Positions 33,621 through 40,766 of a stretch of DNA of 45,231 nucleotides are shown here, piece by piece (position 1 is the stretch's first letter; every line of letters begins with the position of its first letter). Source of the stretch: Candidatus Aenigmatarchaeota archaeon. GTDB taxonomy: Archaea > Aenigmatarchaeota > Aenigmatarchaeia > QMZS01. Below the pieces are notes generated by a model. It saw only the letters and a program-made list of their open reading frames with translations, did no database searches and was not told the DNA's origin. The position numbers were made by a program, and so were the translations under genes. The stretch spans positions 1 through 45,231 of the forward strand of contig JAFGCN010000029.1 in NCBI GenBank assembly GCA_016932615.1. Reading direction: 5' to 3'.

Positions 33621-34187
33621 ATGAAAGCCAAAGCAGAGTACCCCATAGTAGCCCCCAAGTTCTTTGGAGAGAAAGTTATAGGCACCACTTCAGCGGACAA
33701 GCCCCACAAGTGCTTTGGAAGAAACGTGATGATTTACGGAAGGGCTCTTGAGAGGAACTTCCCAAAACAGTACTACAAATTCACTTTTAAGATAGGTCAG
33801 CTTGAGGATGGCGTTTTCAAGACAGATTTCGTGGGCCACGAGGTTTCAAGGGCCTACATGTCAAAGAACGTCAGGGTTCTCACCACAAGGATAGATACAG
33901 TCATAAAAGAGGTTTCCGAGGACGGATATGACATTACGCTTAAGCCGGTAATCATTACTTCCAAGAATATATGTTCGAGTGTATGCTTCAAGCTTAGAAA
34001 AGAGCTTTCGAAGTTCCTTCGGCTTTACATCCAGAAAAACGACCTTGAGACCATTACAAAGGAAATTATGAGTGACGAACTTCAGGGATACCTCAAGAAA
34101 AGTTTGAATGCCATTTACCCGATAAACACGCTTGAGATAAGGAAAAGCGAGGTGAAAAAGCACGTCGCAAAGGAGCAGCAAAAATAA
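33621..34187 (+). CDS. rps3ae: 30S ribosomal protein eS1 (S3Ae)
   Basis: 188 aa archaeal eS1, a small-subunit platform protein near the mRNA exit. Recognised by PKFFGEKVIGTTSADKPHK, RNVMIYGRALERNF, GHEVSRAYMSKNVR (family signature), RIDTVIKEVSEDGYDI and the C-terminal PINTLEIRKSEV. It is shorter than some archaeal forms by trimming at both ends. A 47 bp gap leads to the next gene in the same direction. Confidence 0.95.
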   Translation: MKAKAEYPIVAPKFFGEKVIGTTSADKPHKCFGRNVMIYGRALERNFPKQYYKFTFKIGQLEDGVFKTDFVGHEVSRAYMSKNVRVLTTRIDTVIKEVSEDGYDITLKPVIITSKNICSSVCFKLRKELSKFLRLYIQKNDLETITKEIMSDELQGYLKKSLNAIYPINTLEIRKSEVKKHVAKEQQK

Positions 34188-34234
34188 GGGCTTGTGAGAA
34201 CTTAATTCCTAATACTCCAATTGGCAAGATAATT

Positions 34235-34696
34235 ATGGCCTTTGTTGGAGTTATCATTGAGGAAAGTCTTGAAGACAAGGAAATTCTCCAGAAGGTAAAA
34301 ATCATAAAGACTGTTGTCGAGAAAGTAACTGCAAAACATAAGACTCCCTGGATAAAGCATTGGACGCTTCACACAGTTGAAGTCCCGGAAAATCGGGCAG
34401 AAGCAGTTGCCAAAGACTTAAGCAAAGCCCTCGACTCAAGGCACGACTGGTACGCCGACTTCAAGGATGAGCATACTCACTATATAATCTTCAAAAGCAA
34501 GGTATTTTTGATAGACCGGACAAGAAGGGAGCAATATGAAGAAGCTACAAAATATGGCATATCCCTAGGCATACCGAAATACCAGGTGGATTTTTCTCCT
34601 CAGGTCAAATTAGAGAAGACGCAAGGCCACGCTAAACAAAATCCAGGTAAGACCTCAGTTTTCTGTGCCATGGAATCTGGTAAGCCCTCCCGGTAA
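34235..34696 (+). CDS. Conserved hypothetical protein
   Basis: 153 aa, soluble. I recognise the pattern of a small conserved protein with no known function: KHKTPWIKHWTLHTVEVPE, then a hydrophilic helix, HDWYADFKDEHTHYIIFKSKVF and EATKYGISLGIPKYQVDF. Two His-rich stretches are prominent. The last ~20 residues overlap the 3' end of the convergent MinD-like gene by 65 bp and may be less conserved. Confidence 0.78.
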   Translation: MAFVGVIIEESLEDKEILQKVKIIKTVVEKVTAKHKTPWIKHWTLHTVEVPENRAEAVAKDLSKALDSRHDWYADFKDEHTHYIIFKSKVFLIDRTRREQYEEATKYGISLGIPKYQVDFSPQVKLEKTQGHAKQNPGKTSVFCAMESGKPSR

Positions 34697-35399
34697 TTCC
34701 TGCGGCAAGCTTCATTATCTTGAGAGATGACCTCCCATGCGGCTTGAAGTGGATTACCGGCATCCTTTTTGAAAGGGCATAGCGCATGTTATCGTCGTCG
34801 GGTATCGTTTCAAGAATTGGTGTTTCTTCCAGAAGGGACAGGACATGCTCTTTTTTTGTTTCATATGGCTTGTTTCTGTGCATGTTTATGACCGTTCCAA
34901 GATAGCTGCGGTCTGACTTTTTAATAAGCTCTATTGATTTGAGAAGGTCTGTAAGCGCCGGAAGGTCAGGAGTTGAGACCCCTATTATCTCATGGGAAGC
35001 TCCAAGAACGCCCATTGCCTCCCCCCCAAGCCCAGGCGCTCCGTCGATAAGTATATAGTCCAAGCGCCCCAATAGGTCCCGAAGCCGGGAGCCAAGGTAC
35101 ATTGGGTTTGTCCCCTCAAGGTCGCTTACATTCAGAGAGGCGGGAATTATTTTCATTCCCGAAGGGAGAAGCTTCATCACATCGTATATGTCGACCCTTC
35201 CCTTTAAGACATCATGGAGGGAAATGTTGCCGGGCGCAAGGCCTGCATGTATTGATAGGTTTGGGGTGGTCACATTGCCATCAACTATTGCCACATTCAT
35301 TCCAAGATCAGTCATGGCAGCGCCAAGGTTAAAGGTCAGGGTAGTCTTTCCGACTCCGCCTTTTCCGGAAAGGATACCTATAACTCTGGTATAAGCCAT
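34632..35399 (-). CDS. MinD-like P-loop ATPase
   Basis: 255 aa ParA/MinD family. Deviant Walker A GKGGVGKTT at about 11-19, switch I VDGNVTTPN, Walker B YILIDGAPG. The C-terminus (LRSYLDFV) is a poor amphipathic membrane-targeting helix, so membrane binding is uncertain. MinD-like proteins position surface or division structures in archaea; the partner is not in the window. The gene overlaps the opposing gene's 3' end. The tRNA-Trp gene lies directly upstream on the same strand. Confidence 0.9.
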   Translation of the reverse strand: MAYTRVIGILSGKGGVGKTTLTFNLGAAMTDLGMNVAIVDGNVTTPNLSIHAGLAPGNISLHDVLKGRVDIYDVMKLLPSGMKIIPASLNVSDLEGTNPMYLGSRLRDLLGRLDYILIDGAPGLGGEAMGVLGASHEIIGVSTPDLPALTDLLKSIELIKKSDRSYLGTVINMHRNKPYETKKEHVLSLLEETPILETIPDDDNMRYALSKRMPVIHFKPHGRSSLKIMKLAAGITGRAYQIPWHRKLRSYLDFV

Positions 35400-35456
35400 A
35401 ACTATAACCTACTGGATAGATTAAAGAAGCTTTTGAAAAGAGTGGGGTTGCAGGGA

Positions 35457-35575
35457 TTTTCCCTATCCCTTTCTTTGAAAAAGAAAGGTCTGTGGTTCAC
35501 CCCAAAGAAAAAAGTTTCGCTTCTTTCTTTGGATTTCCAGACCTTCTTTCCTGTTTTTAAGAAAGAAGGGATGAA
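35457..35575 (-). other. T-loop intron of tRNA-Trp (about 59/60)
   Basis: 119 nt, the longest of the four. Starts TTCATCCC; hairpin CCTTCTTTC/GAAAGAAGG; then AAGGTCTGGAAATCCAAAG. Its 3' half adds AGAAGCGAAACTTTTTTCTT and a CAGACCTT that can pair with the AAGGTCTG core. ATCCC at the 5' end can pair with GGGAT near the 3' end. Confidence 0.82.
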
Positions 35576-35596
35576 TTTGAACCCCGATTAATTGGT

Positions 35597-35730
35597 TTCT
35601 CCGGCAATCTTTGCCCTTTTTTCATCCGGCCGTTTTTTGGTCGTCAAAGCTCCATTATAAGCATTTGCTTCGCAAATGCAAAGTTGCTTCTTTTTGGCTG
35701 AAGCATTTTTCTTGCAAGAAAAAGGCTTCA
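35597..35730 (-). other. Anticodon-loop intron of tRNA-Trp (37/38)
   Basis: 134 nt. Starts TGAAG; hairpin TTTTTCTTGCAAGAAAAA; AAAAAGAAG; hairpin CATTTGCGAAGCAAATG; 3' end GCCGGAGAA. In several euryarchaea the tRNA-Trp intron is a box C/D guide RNA; I see no convincing C and D box pair here. Confidence 0.8.
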
Positions 35731-35768
35731 CTGGAGCCAATTGTGCTGCCTGGTTACACCACAACCCC

Positions 35769-35962
35769 ACAATAGTATTTAGGCAAAGCTTTTAGAATAA
35801 AATTTCGGGTTCCAGCGTTCCGAAAAAGGCGCGATGTCTTAAAAAGAGCTAAATTCACCCGGGAATTCTTTGGAGAGTAGGATACGCCAAGAAAAGGGCC
35901 GGAAGAGAGCCATATGCCTTTATTAGCTTGCCTTCAAAGCGCTTGATACCCCAGGGTATATT
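35769..35962. other. Intergenic stretch between tRNA-Trp and DUF192
   Basis: 194 bp without a convincing ORF. On the minus strand (toward tRNA-Trp) it begins with a TATA-like TTAAAATATA followed by CCCTGGGGTATCAA at 35943-35968. A GC-rich middle follows, then AT-rich DNA just before the tRNA, the likely tRNA promoter. It could encode a small RNA, but I see no class signature. Confidence 0.3.
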
Positions 35963-35968
35963 TTAAGG
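35943..35968 (-). promoter_or_regulatory. TATA-like element followed by CCCTGGGGTATCAA
   Basis: Minus-strand near-copy of the element at 28463-28492. It lies at the stop codon of the DUF192 gene and points toward the tRNA-Trp gene. Confidence 0.3.
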
Positions 35969-36493
35969 CAAAAATAACCGGGCGGCGCGGCCTTCTGAAA
36001 TGCCTTCCTGGGCAGTAGTCCCTGCGTTCAGCTCCAGAACGTACCGGGCAGCCCTTTTTGGGGCGTAGGATGGGCAAAACTCCTCCCTGCAGGGCAGAGC
36101 AGTAATCACCTCTACAACAGACAAATTGCTGTCAAGCCAGATTATGTCCAGGGGAATAAGAGTATTTTTCATCCAGAAGCTCCATTTCTCCTCCCTTTCA
36201 AATATAAAGAGCATGCCCTCTTTTTCCCCAAGAGCATCTCGAAACATGAGTCCCTTCGACCTGAGCTCAGGCGTGTCTGCAATCTGAAGGGCGTAGCAGC
36301 TTTCGCCAAAGCACAAACAGGAACTGGAATTAAGCCCATTTTCAGAACAGGCCAGTGTTTCCTGCGGATAGTTGGTATAGAAGCCCCAAATCCTGAGGGC
36401 AAGAAGACTTGCAAAAACAGTTAAAATAATCAGGCCTGCGCCCCCAAATAAAGTGCGTTTCCGGTTCGAAATATTGCACCTGCCGCCAGCCAT
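35963..36493 (-). CDS. DUF192 family protein with N-terminal membrane anchor
   Basis: 176 aa from the ATG at 36493. A basic segment and one helix (LFGGAGLIILTVFASLLAL) anchor or export it. The DUF192 domain follows: RSKGLMFRDALGEKEGMLF, KWSFWMKNTLIPLDIIWLD, SYAPKRAARYVLELNAG. An upstream ATG at 36565 would add 24 residues with no clear role. A TATA-like AAATATATATTATAAT overlaps the region just before 36493, so the start is not certain. A Cys pair (CLCFGESC) precedes the domain. Confidence 0.8.
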   Translation of the reverse strand: MAGGRCNISNRKRTLFGGAGLIILTVFASLLALRIWGFYTNYPQETLACSENGLNSSSCLCFGESCYALQIADTPELRSKGLMFRDALGEKEGMLFIFEREEKWSFWMKNTLIPLDIIWLDSNLSVVEVITALPCREEFCPSYAPKRAARYVLELNAGTTAQEGISEGRAARLFLP

Positions 36494-36598
36494 ATTATAA
36501 TATATATTTCCTGAGTCAGTTAAGGCCTGCGAAGACCCCCCAGGAAAGCCTAAATGCCATAACATTACGCAAAAGAGGCATTTTTGGCTCGAAAGCAG

Positions 36599-36611
36599 TA
36601 ATTTATTTTTA
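36599..36611 (+). promoter_or_regulatory. TATA box of tRNA-Asn
   Basis: TAATTTATTTTTA is centred about 23 bp before the first base of tRNA-Asn. Confidence 0.5.
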
Positions 36612-36626
36612 CCCTATGTAGGTTAT

Positions 36627-36758
36627 GCCTCAGTAGCTCAGTAGGTAGAGCGAGTGGCTGTTAACCACTAGGTCGAAGGTCCGAGGTCATCCCTTTTCTT
36701 AAAAGAAAAGGTCTAACAACCCCAAAAGAACTGAATGGTGGATATCCTTCCTGAGGCG
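36627..36758 (+). tRNA. tRNA-Asn(GTT) with a T-loop intron
   Basis: Exon 1 (36627-36685) is GCCTCAG, TA, GCTC D arm, AGTGG/CCACT anticodon stem around CTGTTAA, variable AGGTC, T stem GAAGG and loop TCCGAG. Exon 2 (36745-36758) is T, CCTTC, CTGAGGC and G. All stems pair. No anticodon-loop intron, unlike the other three tRNAs. The T loop starts T54-C55-C56, so the near-universal U55 is C; no choice of splice site restores TTC. A T-run (CGCTTTTTTAC) after the gene is a likely terminator. Confidence 0.92.
36686..36744 (+). other. T-loop intron of tRNA-Asn (59/60)
   Basis: 59 nt, the shortest form and so a guide to the minimal element. Starts GTCATCCC; hairpin CCTTTTCTT/AAGAAAAGG; then GGTCTAACAACCCCAAAAG; 3' end GGTGGATA. 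ATCC near the 5' end can pair with GGAT at the 3' end. Confidence 0.85.
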
Positions 36759-36850
36759 CTTTTTTACATCTGCGATAGGGTTAGTTGTTTTGTGAGGTCT
36801 GGCTTTCTTTAGAGAAGAAATGATGCTTTGATATAATTTCTATATCTGGG

Positions 36851-37534
36851 CTAGCTGCCATTTTTCTTGCCCGACAAAATGACAAACTTGCAATCCAACC
36901 TGTAAGGAGGGTTGGCCCTTTCATAGTCTTCCGTAACCTCTGACTCAAACATATTTGTTTCGTAATTCCTGAAGATGCTCTTTAGAAGGCACTTCGCCCT
37001 TTCCATTGTATATAGCGGCTCGTCTCCAAAAGTGATTAGATTTCCTTCAGGGGATTTTCGCGTTATATCTGCTGCAAAGTCAATAATGACTTTTCCATTT
37101 GGCTTGAGCACCCTGTCCATCTCTGCAAATATCTTCTTTAAGACTTCCTTTGGAAAAAGATGCAGGGTTCCGCTGCAAAATATCCCATCAAAATAATGGT
37201 CTTCAAAGGGAAACTTCCGGGTTATGTCAAAGGTTTCAGTGCAAAGCTTTGCCCTAAACTTTTCAGGCGTGTTTCTCCGCAATTTACAAAGGGCGCTTTC
37301 GTCAATGTCGCAGGATATAACTTTCTTGGCTTTCTCAAGCAAAATGGAGCTGTATCGACCGTCACCGGCAGCAAGGTTAAGCCAACTTCCGGAAATCTCT
37401 GTCCCTAACAAAAAATTCAGCATGTCGGGGTCGCCCTTCCCCCAGATTGAGACATCTCCGGTTCTGGAGTAGTCTATTCCCTCGGAAAAAATATAATTTT
37501 CATCATCCGGCTTGCATATTTTTTTCGACCCCAT
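36851..37534 (-). CDS. Class I SAM-dependent methyltransferase
   Basis: 227 aa. Motif I is WLNLAAGDGRYSSILL, the acidic residue after strand 2 is in VISCDIDESAL, and motif IV is FDGIFCSGTLHLFPKE, followed by VLKPNGKVIIDFA. This is the type 11 methyltransferase fold for small molecules or lipids. Substrate unknown. It stands alone between tRNA-Asn (opposite strand) and the TadC-like gene. Confidence 0.88.
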   Translation of the reverse strand: MGSKKICKPDDENYIFSEGIDYSRTGDVSIWGKGDPDMLNFLLGTEISGSWLNLAAGDGRYSSILLEKAKKVISCDIDESALCKLRRNTPEKFRAKLCTETFDITRKFPFEDHYFDGIFCSGTLHLFPKEVLKKIFAEMDRVLKPNGKVIIDFAADITRKSPEGNLITFGDEPLYTMERAKCLLKSIFRNYETNMFESEVTEDYERANPPYRLDCKFVILSGKKNGS

Positions 37535-37596
37535 AATAGCATCGTGGGCGCAGATAAATTATTTTTGAGGGATGGGAAAAATAGTAAAATGCGCAG

Positions 37597-39726
37597 CTAT
37601 ATCGCAGTGCCAAGCCCTACTTTCAGGATTTCCAGGAACGGGCTGAAAATCATCACAGATATTACAGCAATCAATATGTAGAGAAGCCCCCCAACGAGAA
37701 GGTTCTTTCCAATGGAGTTGTGAAGGCTTATTTTGTCTGTTCCCCTGAGGATTCCGTTCATAAACCAGGAAAGAATTATTATCGTCTCTATCGCATATAT
37801 GCCGACTGCAAACTGAAACATGGCCGGGGACATCTCAACCTTCTTGAAAAGTGTAAGAAGCCCCGCGTAGCCCGAAACCGCCTGGTTTGCGGAAAGCGCT
37901 CCTATCTGGTAGCTCAGAAAATTCATCATCTGGACGATCATATAGGTAATGACGCTCATTATTGCGCAGATAAGGGGAAGGAGAATTTTCGCCTGCATGC
38001 TCATGCCCCCAAGTATCTCGGAAAACTTGTCCTGGATGTTTTCCTGAGTCCTGTGAATGTCGGAAAGATACTTGGAAATGGAAATCATGATCTCAGCAGA
38101 AATCTTTGTGCCCTTTTTTGATGAATCGGTCACCGCCTTGAGTACAGAGCGAATTAGCTTTGATGGAAAGTACCTTATCGCACCCTCATTTTCATCAAAT
38201 ATCGCCCGCTCGAAAGTCATGCCCCGGTAGTTTATGTTCTGCATTACCTTGTCGATGAGCTTTACGGAAAACTGTCCCCGAAGAGTTGGCGCAATCTTCT
38301 GGAGCGCGACTTCGATGGGTATGCCCCTGTCTATCTCCTGGCCAAGCCCAAACAAAACCTCCCTGAACTCATCCTCCATCTCGAGAATCTCCTTTCGGAA
38401 TTTTATTTTCTGGAAAGAGTTGAGAAGGAAATACGAGGAAATGGAAAGGAAAAGACCAAGGACGATAAAGTAGGACAGGTATAGCCCCTGGTCTATTATC
38501 GCGCCTCCCGATAGCCCAGTTGCGCCCATAGCCGCTCTCTCCTGTGCGGTAAAGTACTTATTAATGTCCTCTTCGGAAGCGATAACCATGTACTCGTAAT
38601 GGGTGCAGGCAAGATAAGCGAAGGGCAGAAGAATCAAAAGCGCAGGAATAAGAGAGCGGATGTTTATGCCCTTGAAGGAAAACATGTTCTGGGGTGGGAT
38701 ATTTGGATTCAGGGAGAGGTCCGGCTCCGGCAAGGTTACGACCCTCTGGTCAAGTATGTTCTTTATGACAAACAAAAGAGTCATCGGGAGGAGAATATCA
38801 TAAAGCCCGAAAATCACCTCCGGAGGAATATTCTCCAGGAATATCGTGATAATAGGAAGCATCGTAAGGACAAGTATTGGAAGAAGTATTCCAAGCGCGT
38901 TTACAAGTGTAATTGGGGATTTAAGCTGAGTCACGTAACTGTTTGACCTTTCGTCCAGTGAGTCAAGGATAATCTTAACTGACTCATCGAGAAGCTCAAT
39001 TCTTCTGTTTCCTGAGGTATAGAGGGAATATACTATCGAGTTAATGGAATCCGAAAAAGACCGGAAAGTGGTCTTCCACTTCTGGGAAAAAGCAAGAATC
39101 CCCTGCTCCATGGAGTCGTAAGTTCCTATGTGAACGTCCCACATCAGCTTTTTGAGGTCAAGGGCAAGAGGCCCTGTAATATTTGAAGCAGAAAACTTCA
39201 CGGCTCCTTCAAGGTTCGGGTAATTTCTCATGAAGATTACCATGTGAAGAACCATCATCACTATTTCAGACCCGACTCTAAGCTCGTATATTTTCTTGAG
39301 GCGGAAAGGGTATGTGTAAAGGTAATAGGAAAGGCCAGCCACAACGCAGAAATAAATTACCGCCATGGCTAAGGTGAAAAAGCCCATTACCACCAAAAGC
39401 CCGCCGGCAAAAAACAAAAGAGCGCCCAGAAGGAAAGTAACCGACAGCACGCCTCTCGGGGTAACGCTGATGTGCGCAAACTCTATTGCCTCCTGCAGCT
39501 TCTCTTTTGCCTTCTTATCCGGGTCAAGGGGAAGAATTTTTTCCGAAAAGTTTGCCGCCCGCTCGTAAAGAGACTTTGGAAGAGTGTTCATCTTCTCCTC
39601 ATCCTGGAATATTTCGTACTGAAGGGATTTTATGTCAGACCCACCGCCAATTTCAGAATCAGGAATCTCATACTTGTCCTTTGCAGAAGAAGATGCTCGC
39701 GACTCTCTTGAATCCTTAGAGCCCAT
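37597..39726 (-). CDS. TadC/FlaJ-like membrane protein (T2SF domains)
   Basis: 709 aa from the ATG at 39726 (an in-frame TTG at 39741 is less likely). Two GspF/T2SF-type cytoplasmic domains are each followed by membrane helices. The first has NYPNLEGAVKFSASNITGPL and later LKSPITLVNALGILLP; the second has EFREVLFGLGQEIDRGIPIE and TLRGQFSVKLIDKVMQNINY. About nine helices in all. FlaJ/TadC forms the platform of archaeal type IV pilus or archaellum machines with a FlaI/TadA ATPase. No such ATPase or prepilin gene is in the window. Confidence 0.88.
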   Translation of the reverse strand: MGSKDSRESRASSSAKDKYEIPDSEIGGGSDIKSLQYEIFQDEEKMNTLPKSLYERAANFSEKILPLDPDKKAKEKLQEAIEFAHISVTPRGVLSVTFLLGALLFFAGGLLVVMGFFTLAMAVIYFCVVAGLSYYLYTYPFRLKKIYELRVGSEIVMMVLHMVIFMRNYPNLEGAVKFSASNITGPLALDLKKLMWDVHIGTYDSMEQGILAFSQKWKTTFRSFSDSINSIVYSLYTSGNRRIELLDESVKIILDSLDERSNSYVTQLKSPITLVNALGILLPILVLTMLPIITIFLENIPPEVIFGLYDILLPMTLLFVIKNILDQRVVTLPEPDLSLNPNIPPQNMFSFKGINIRSLIPALLILLPFAYLACTHYEYMVIASEEDINKYFTAQERAAMGATGLSGGAIIDQGLYLSYFIVLGLFLSISSYFLLNSFQKIKFRKEILEMEDEFREVLFGLGQEIDRGIPIEVALQKIAPTLRGQFSVKLIDKVMQNINYRGMTFERAIFDENEGAIRYFPSKLIRSVLKAVTDSSKKGTKISAEIMISISKYLSDIHRTQENIQDKFSEILGGMSMQAKILLPLICAIMSVITYMIVQMMNFLSYQIGALSANQAVSGYAGLLTLFKKVEMSPAMFQFAVGIYAIETIIILSWFMNGILRGTDKISLHNSIGKNLLVGGLLYILIAVISVMIFSPFLEILKVGLGTAI

Positions 39727-39829
39727 AACTAAATAGGTCAATGACTAATACGGAGTTTTCCTCTGGATAATCAAAGGGTAGCAATTGAAGATTTAACATT
39801 TGCAGACTGCCATGGTCGAGCTAAAGGCA

Positions 39830-40153
39830 TCACTCCTGCGAAATGTTGTCTTTCGGCTGGCTGAAAACAATACGGCAAAACCCGCAGTACTCTTTTTCCA
39901 ATTCCTCCTTTGGCACTGGGTGCTCAAAAATCTGTTTAGCAAGCGCCTCAACCTTTTCCCTTGCCCCGGGAATTTTCTCAAGCTCCTTGGTTTTCTTTCC
40001 CCTTGCAGCTTTTCGGTAAAAAGCGATTGCCGGCTGGGTGAGATATATCCTCTCAGCCGCCTCCTGCTGGGTGAGGCCTCTTGAGGTAAGCTCCTTTGAA
40101 AGAAGCGCCCTGATTGCGGGAAGGTGCTCCCTCACAAAAGTTTCGCACTTCAT
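39830..40153 (-). CDS. Archaeal HTH transcriptional regulator (COG2522-like)
   Basis: 107 aa from the ATG at 40153; an upstream in-frame start at 40195 would overlap the preceding gene's end. The N-terminus is CETFVREHLPAIRALLSKEL and the HTH is GLTQQEAAERIYLTQPAIAFY with a basic RKAARGKK end, as in archaeal COG2522-type regulators. The C-terminal half is helical, with a CGFC pair that could bind metal. It lies 16 bp after the kinase-like gene in the same direction. Confidence 0.85.
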   Translation of the reverse strand: MKCETFVREHLPAIRALLSKELTSRGLTQQEAAERIYLTQPAIAFYRKAARGKKTKELEKIPGAREKVEALAKQIFEHPVPKEELEKEYCGFCRIVFSQPKDNISQE

Positions 40154-40169
40154 AACTATTATTGGCTCG

Positions 40170-40732
40170 CTATATTTGATTAATTCCTGATTCAAAATAA
40201 CCTAGGTCAAACGCCCTTTCAAGTATTGGATATGCGCCTGGTCTGCCAATTTCCCTTAGTTTATCCGCAGTAGCACTTAAAAAATACTTCCTGTCCCCAT
40301 TTTCGCCCGATCCGAGTTCCCCTGCCTTGCTCCAGTCTATAATTACCGGCCGGCGATCTGTTTCCCTGACAATAACATTTCCAAGGTGAAGTCCTTATGC
40401 CCAATCAGCTTGCCGTTAATGATTGTGGCATACTCTCCAAGGGTCTTGTATATTGAGTTAAGCTCGATAAGCCCCCTGTTGAAATCTGACTCCAACTGAA
40501 GCTCAATGTACTCTCCAAGCCGCGGACCGTTCACTCTCTCTATCTTGACTGCCCAAAAACCACGAGGAATGCTTCTAGAGTCAACTGCATAGATGTCAGG
40601 CACAATTCTCGATCCGCTTTTTACCAATTCAATATACCCCGGCACTACCGGAAGCTCAATAGTCTCGTTAACAAGCTCAACTCCTAGTTTCCTTGGCTTA
40701 ACCCATTGAAGAAAAACTTCCTCTCCTTTCAT
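40170..40732 (-). pseudogene. Kinase-like (APH-type) gene with a single-base frameshift
   Basis: The intact N-terminal part (40732-40388) ends at LIGHKDF. The next codons run out of frame, but shifting by one base at about 40387 gives LGNVIVRETDRRPVIIDWSK and continues to a stop at 40170. Together they restore HKDF-H-LGN, the HxDxxxxN catalytic motif, and an IIDW metal motif, as in APH/RIO-type kinases. One missing G in the plus-strand stretch AAGGTGAAGTCC explains it (probably a His codon lost). It could be a real pseudogene or a read error. Full length is about 188 aa, short, with little N-lobe. Confidence 0.8.
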
Positions 40733-40766
40733 TAAAGGATTTATAAAAATAGCTACTTATAAGTAT

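Larger units (their letters stand above)
35443..35768 (-). tRNA. tRNA-Trp(CCA), two introns
   Basis: Exon 1 (35768-35731) starts GGGGTTG and ends CTCCAG (anticodon CCA); exon 2 (35596-35576) is A, CCAAT, TAAT, CGGGG, TTCAAA; exon 3 (35456-35443) is T, CCCTG, CAACCCC and A. Acceptor GGGGTTG/CAACCCC and anticodon stem ATTGG/CCAAT are perfect; the T stem CGGGG/CCCTG has one G-U pair. Introns lie at 37/38 (35597-35730, 134 nt) and about 59/60 (35457-35575, 119 nt; the repeated T/A bases allow a one-base shift). CCA is not encoded. Confidence 0.92.

Noticed and set aside
35597-35730. Box C/D guide RNA in the tRNA-Trp intron, as in some euryarchaea
   Set aside because: I could not find a convincing RUGAUGA and CUGA pair with proper spacing.
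35588-35770. 60-codon ORF on the minus strand
   Set aside because: It runs through exon 2, the anticodon intron and exon 1 of tRNA-Trp.
35420-35780. Possible CRISPR-like repeat of AAGAAAGG/CCTTTCTT units
   Set aside because: The repeats are arms of intron hairpins, not regularly spaced with unique spacers.
18251-36744. Group I introns in the T arms
   Set aside because: At 59-119 nt they are too short for group I and show no P/Q/R/S core; protein-dependent splicing is more likely. A strict bulge-helix-bulge is not clear for each site either.
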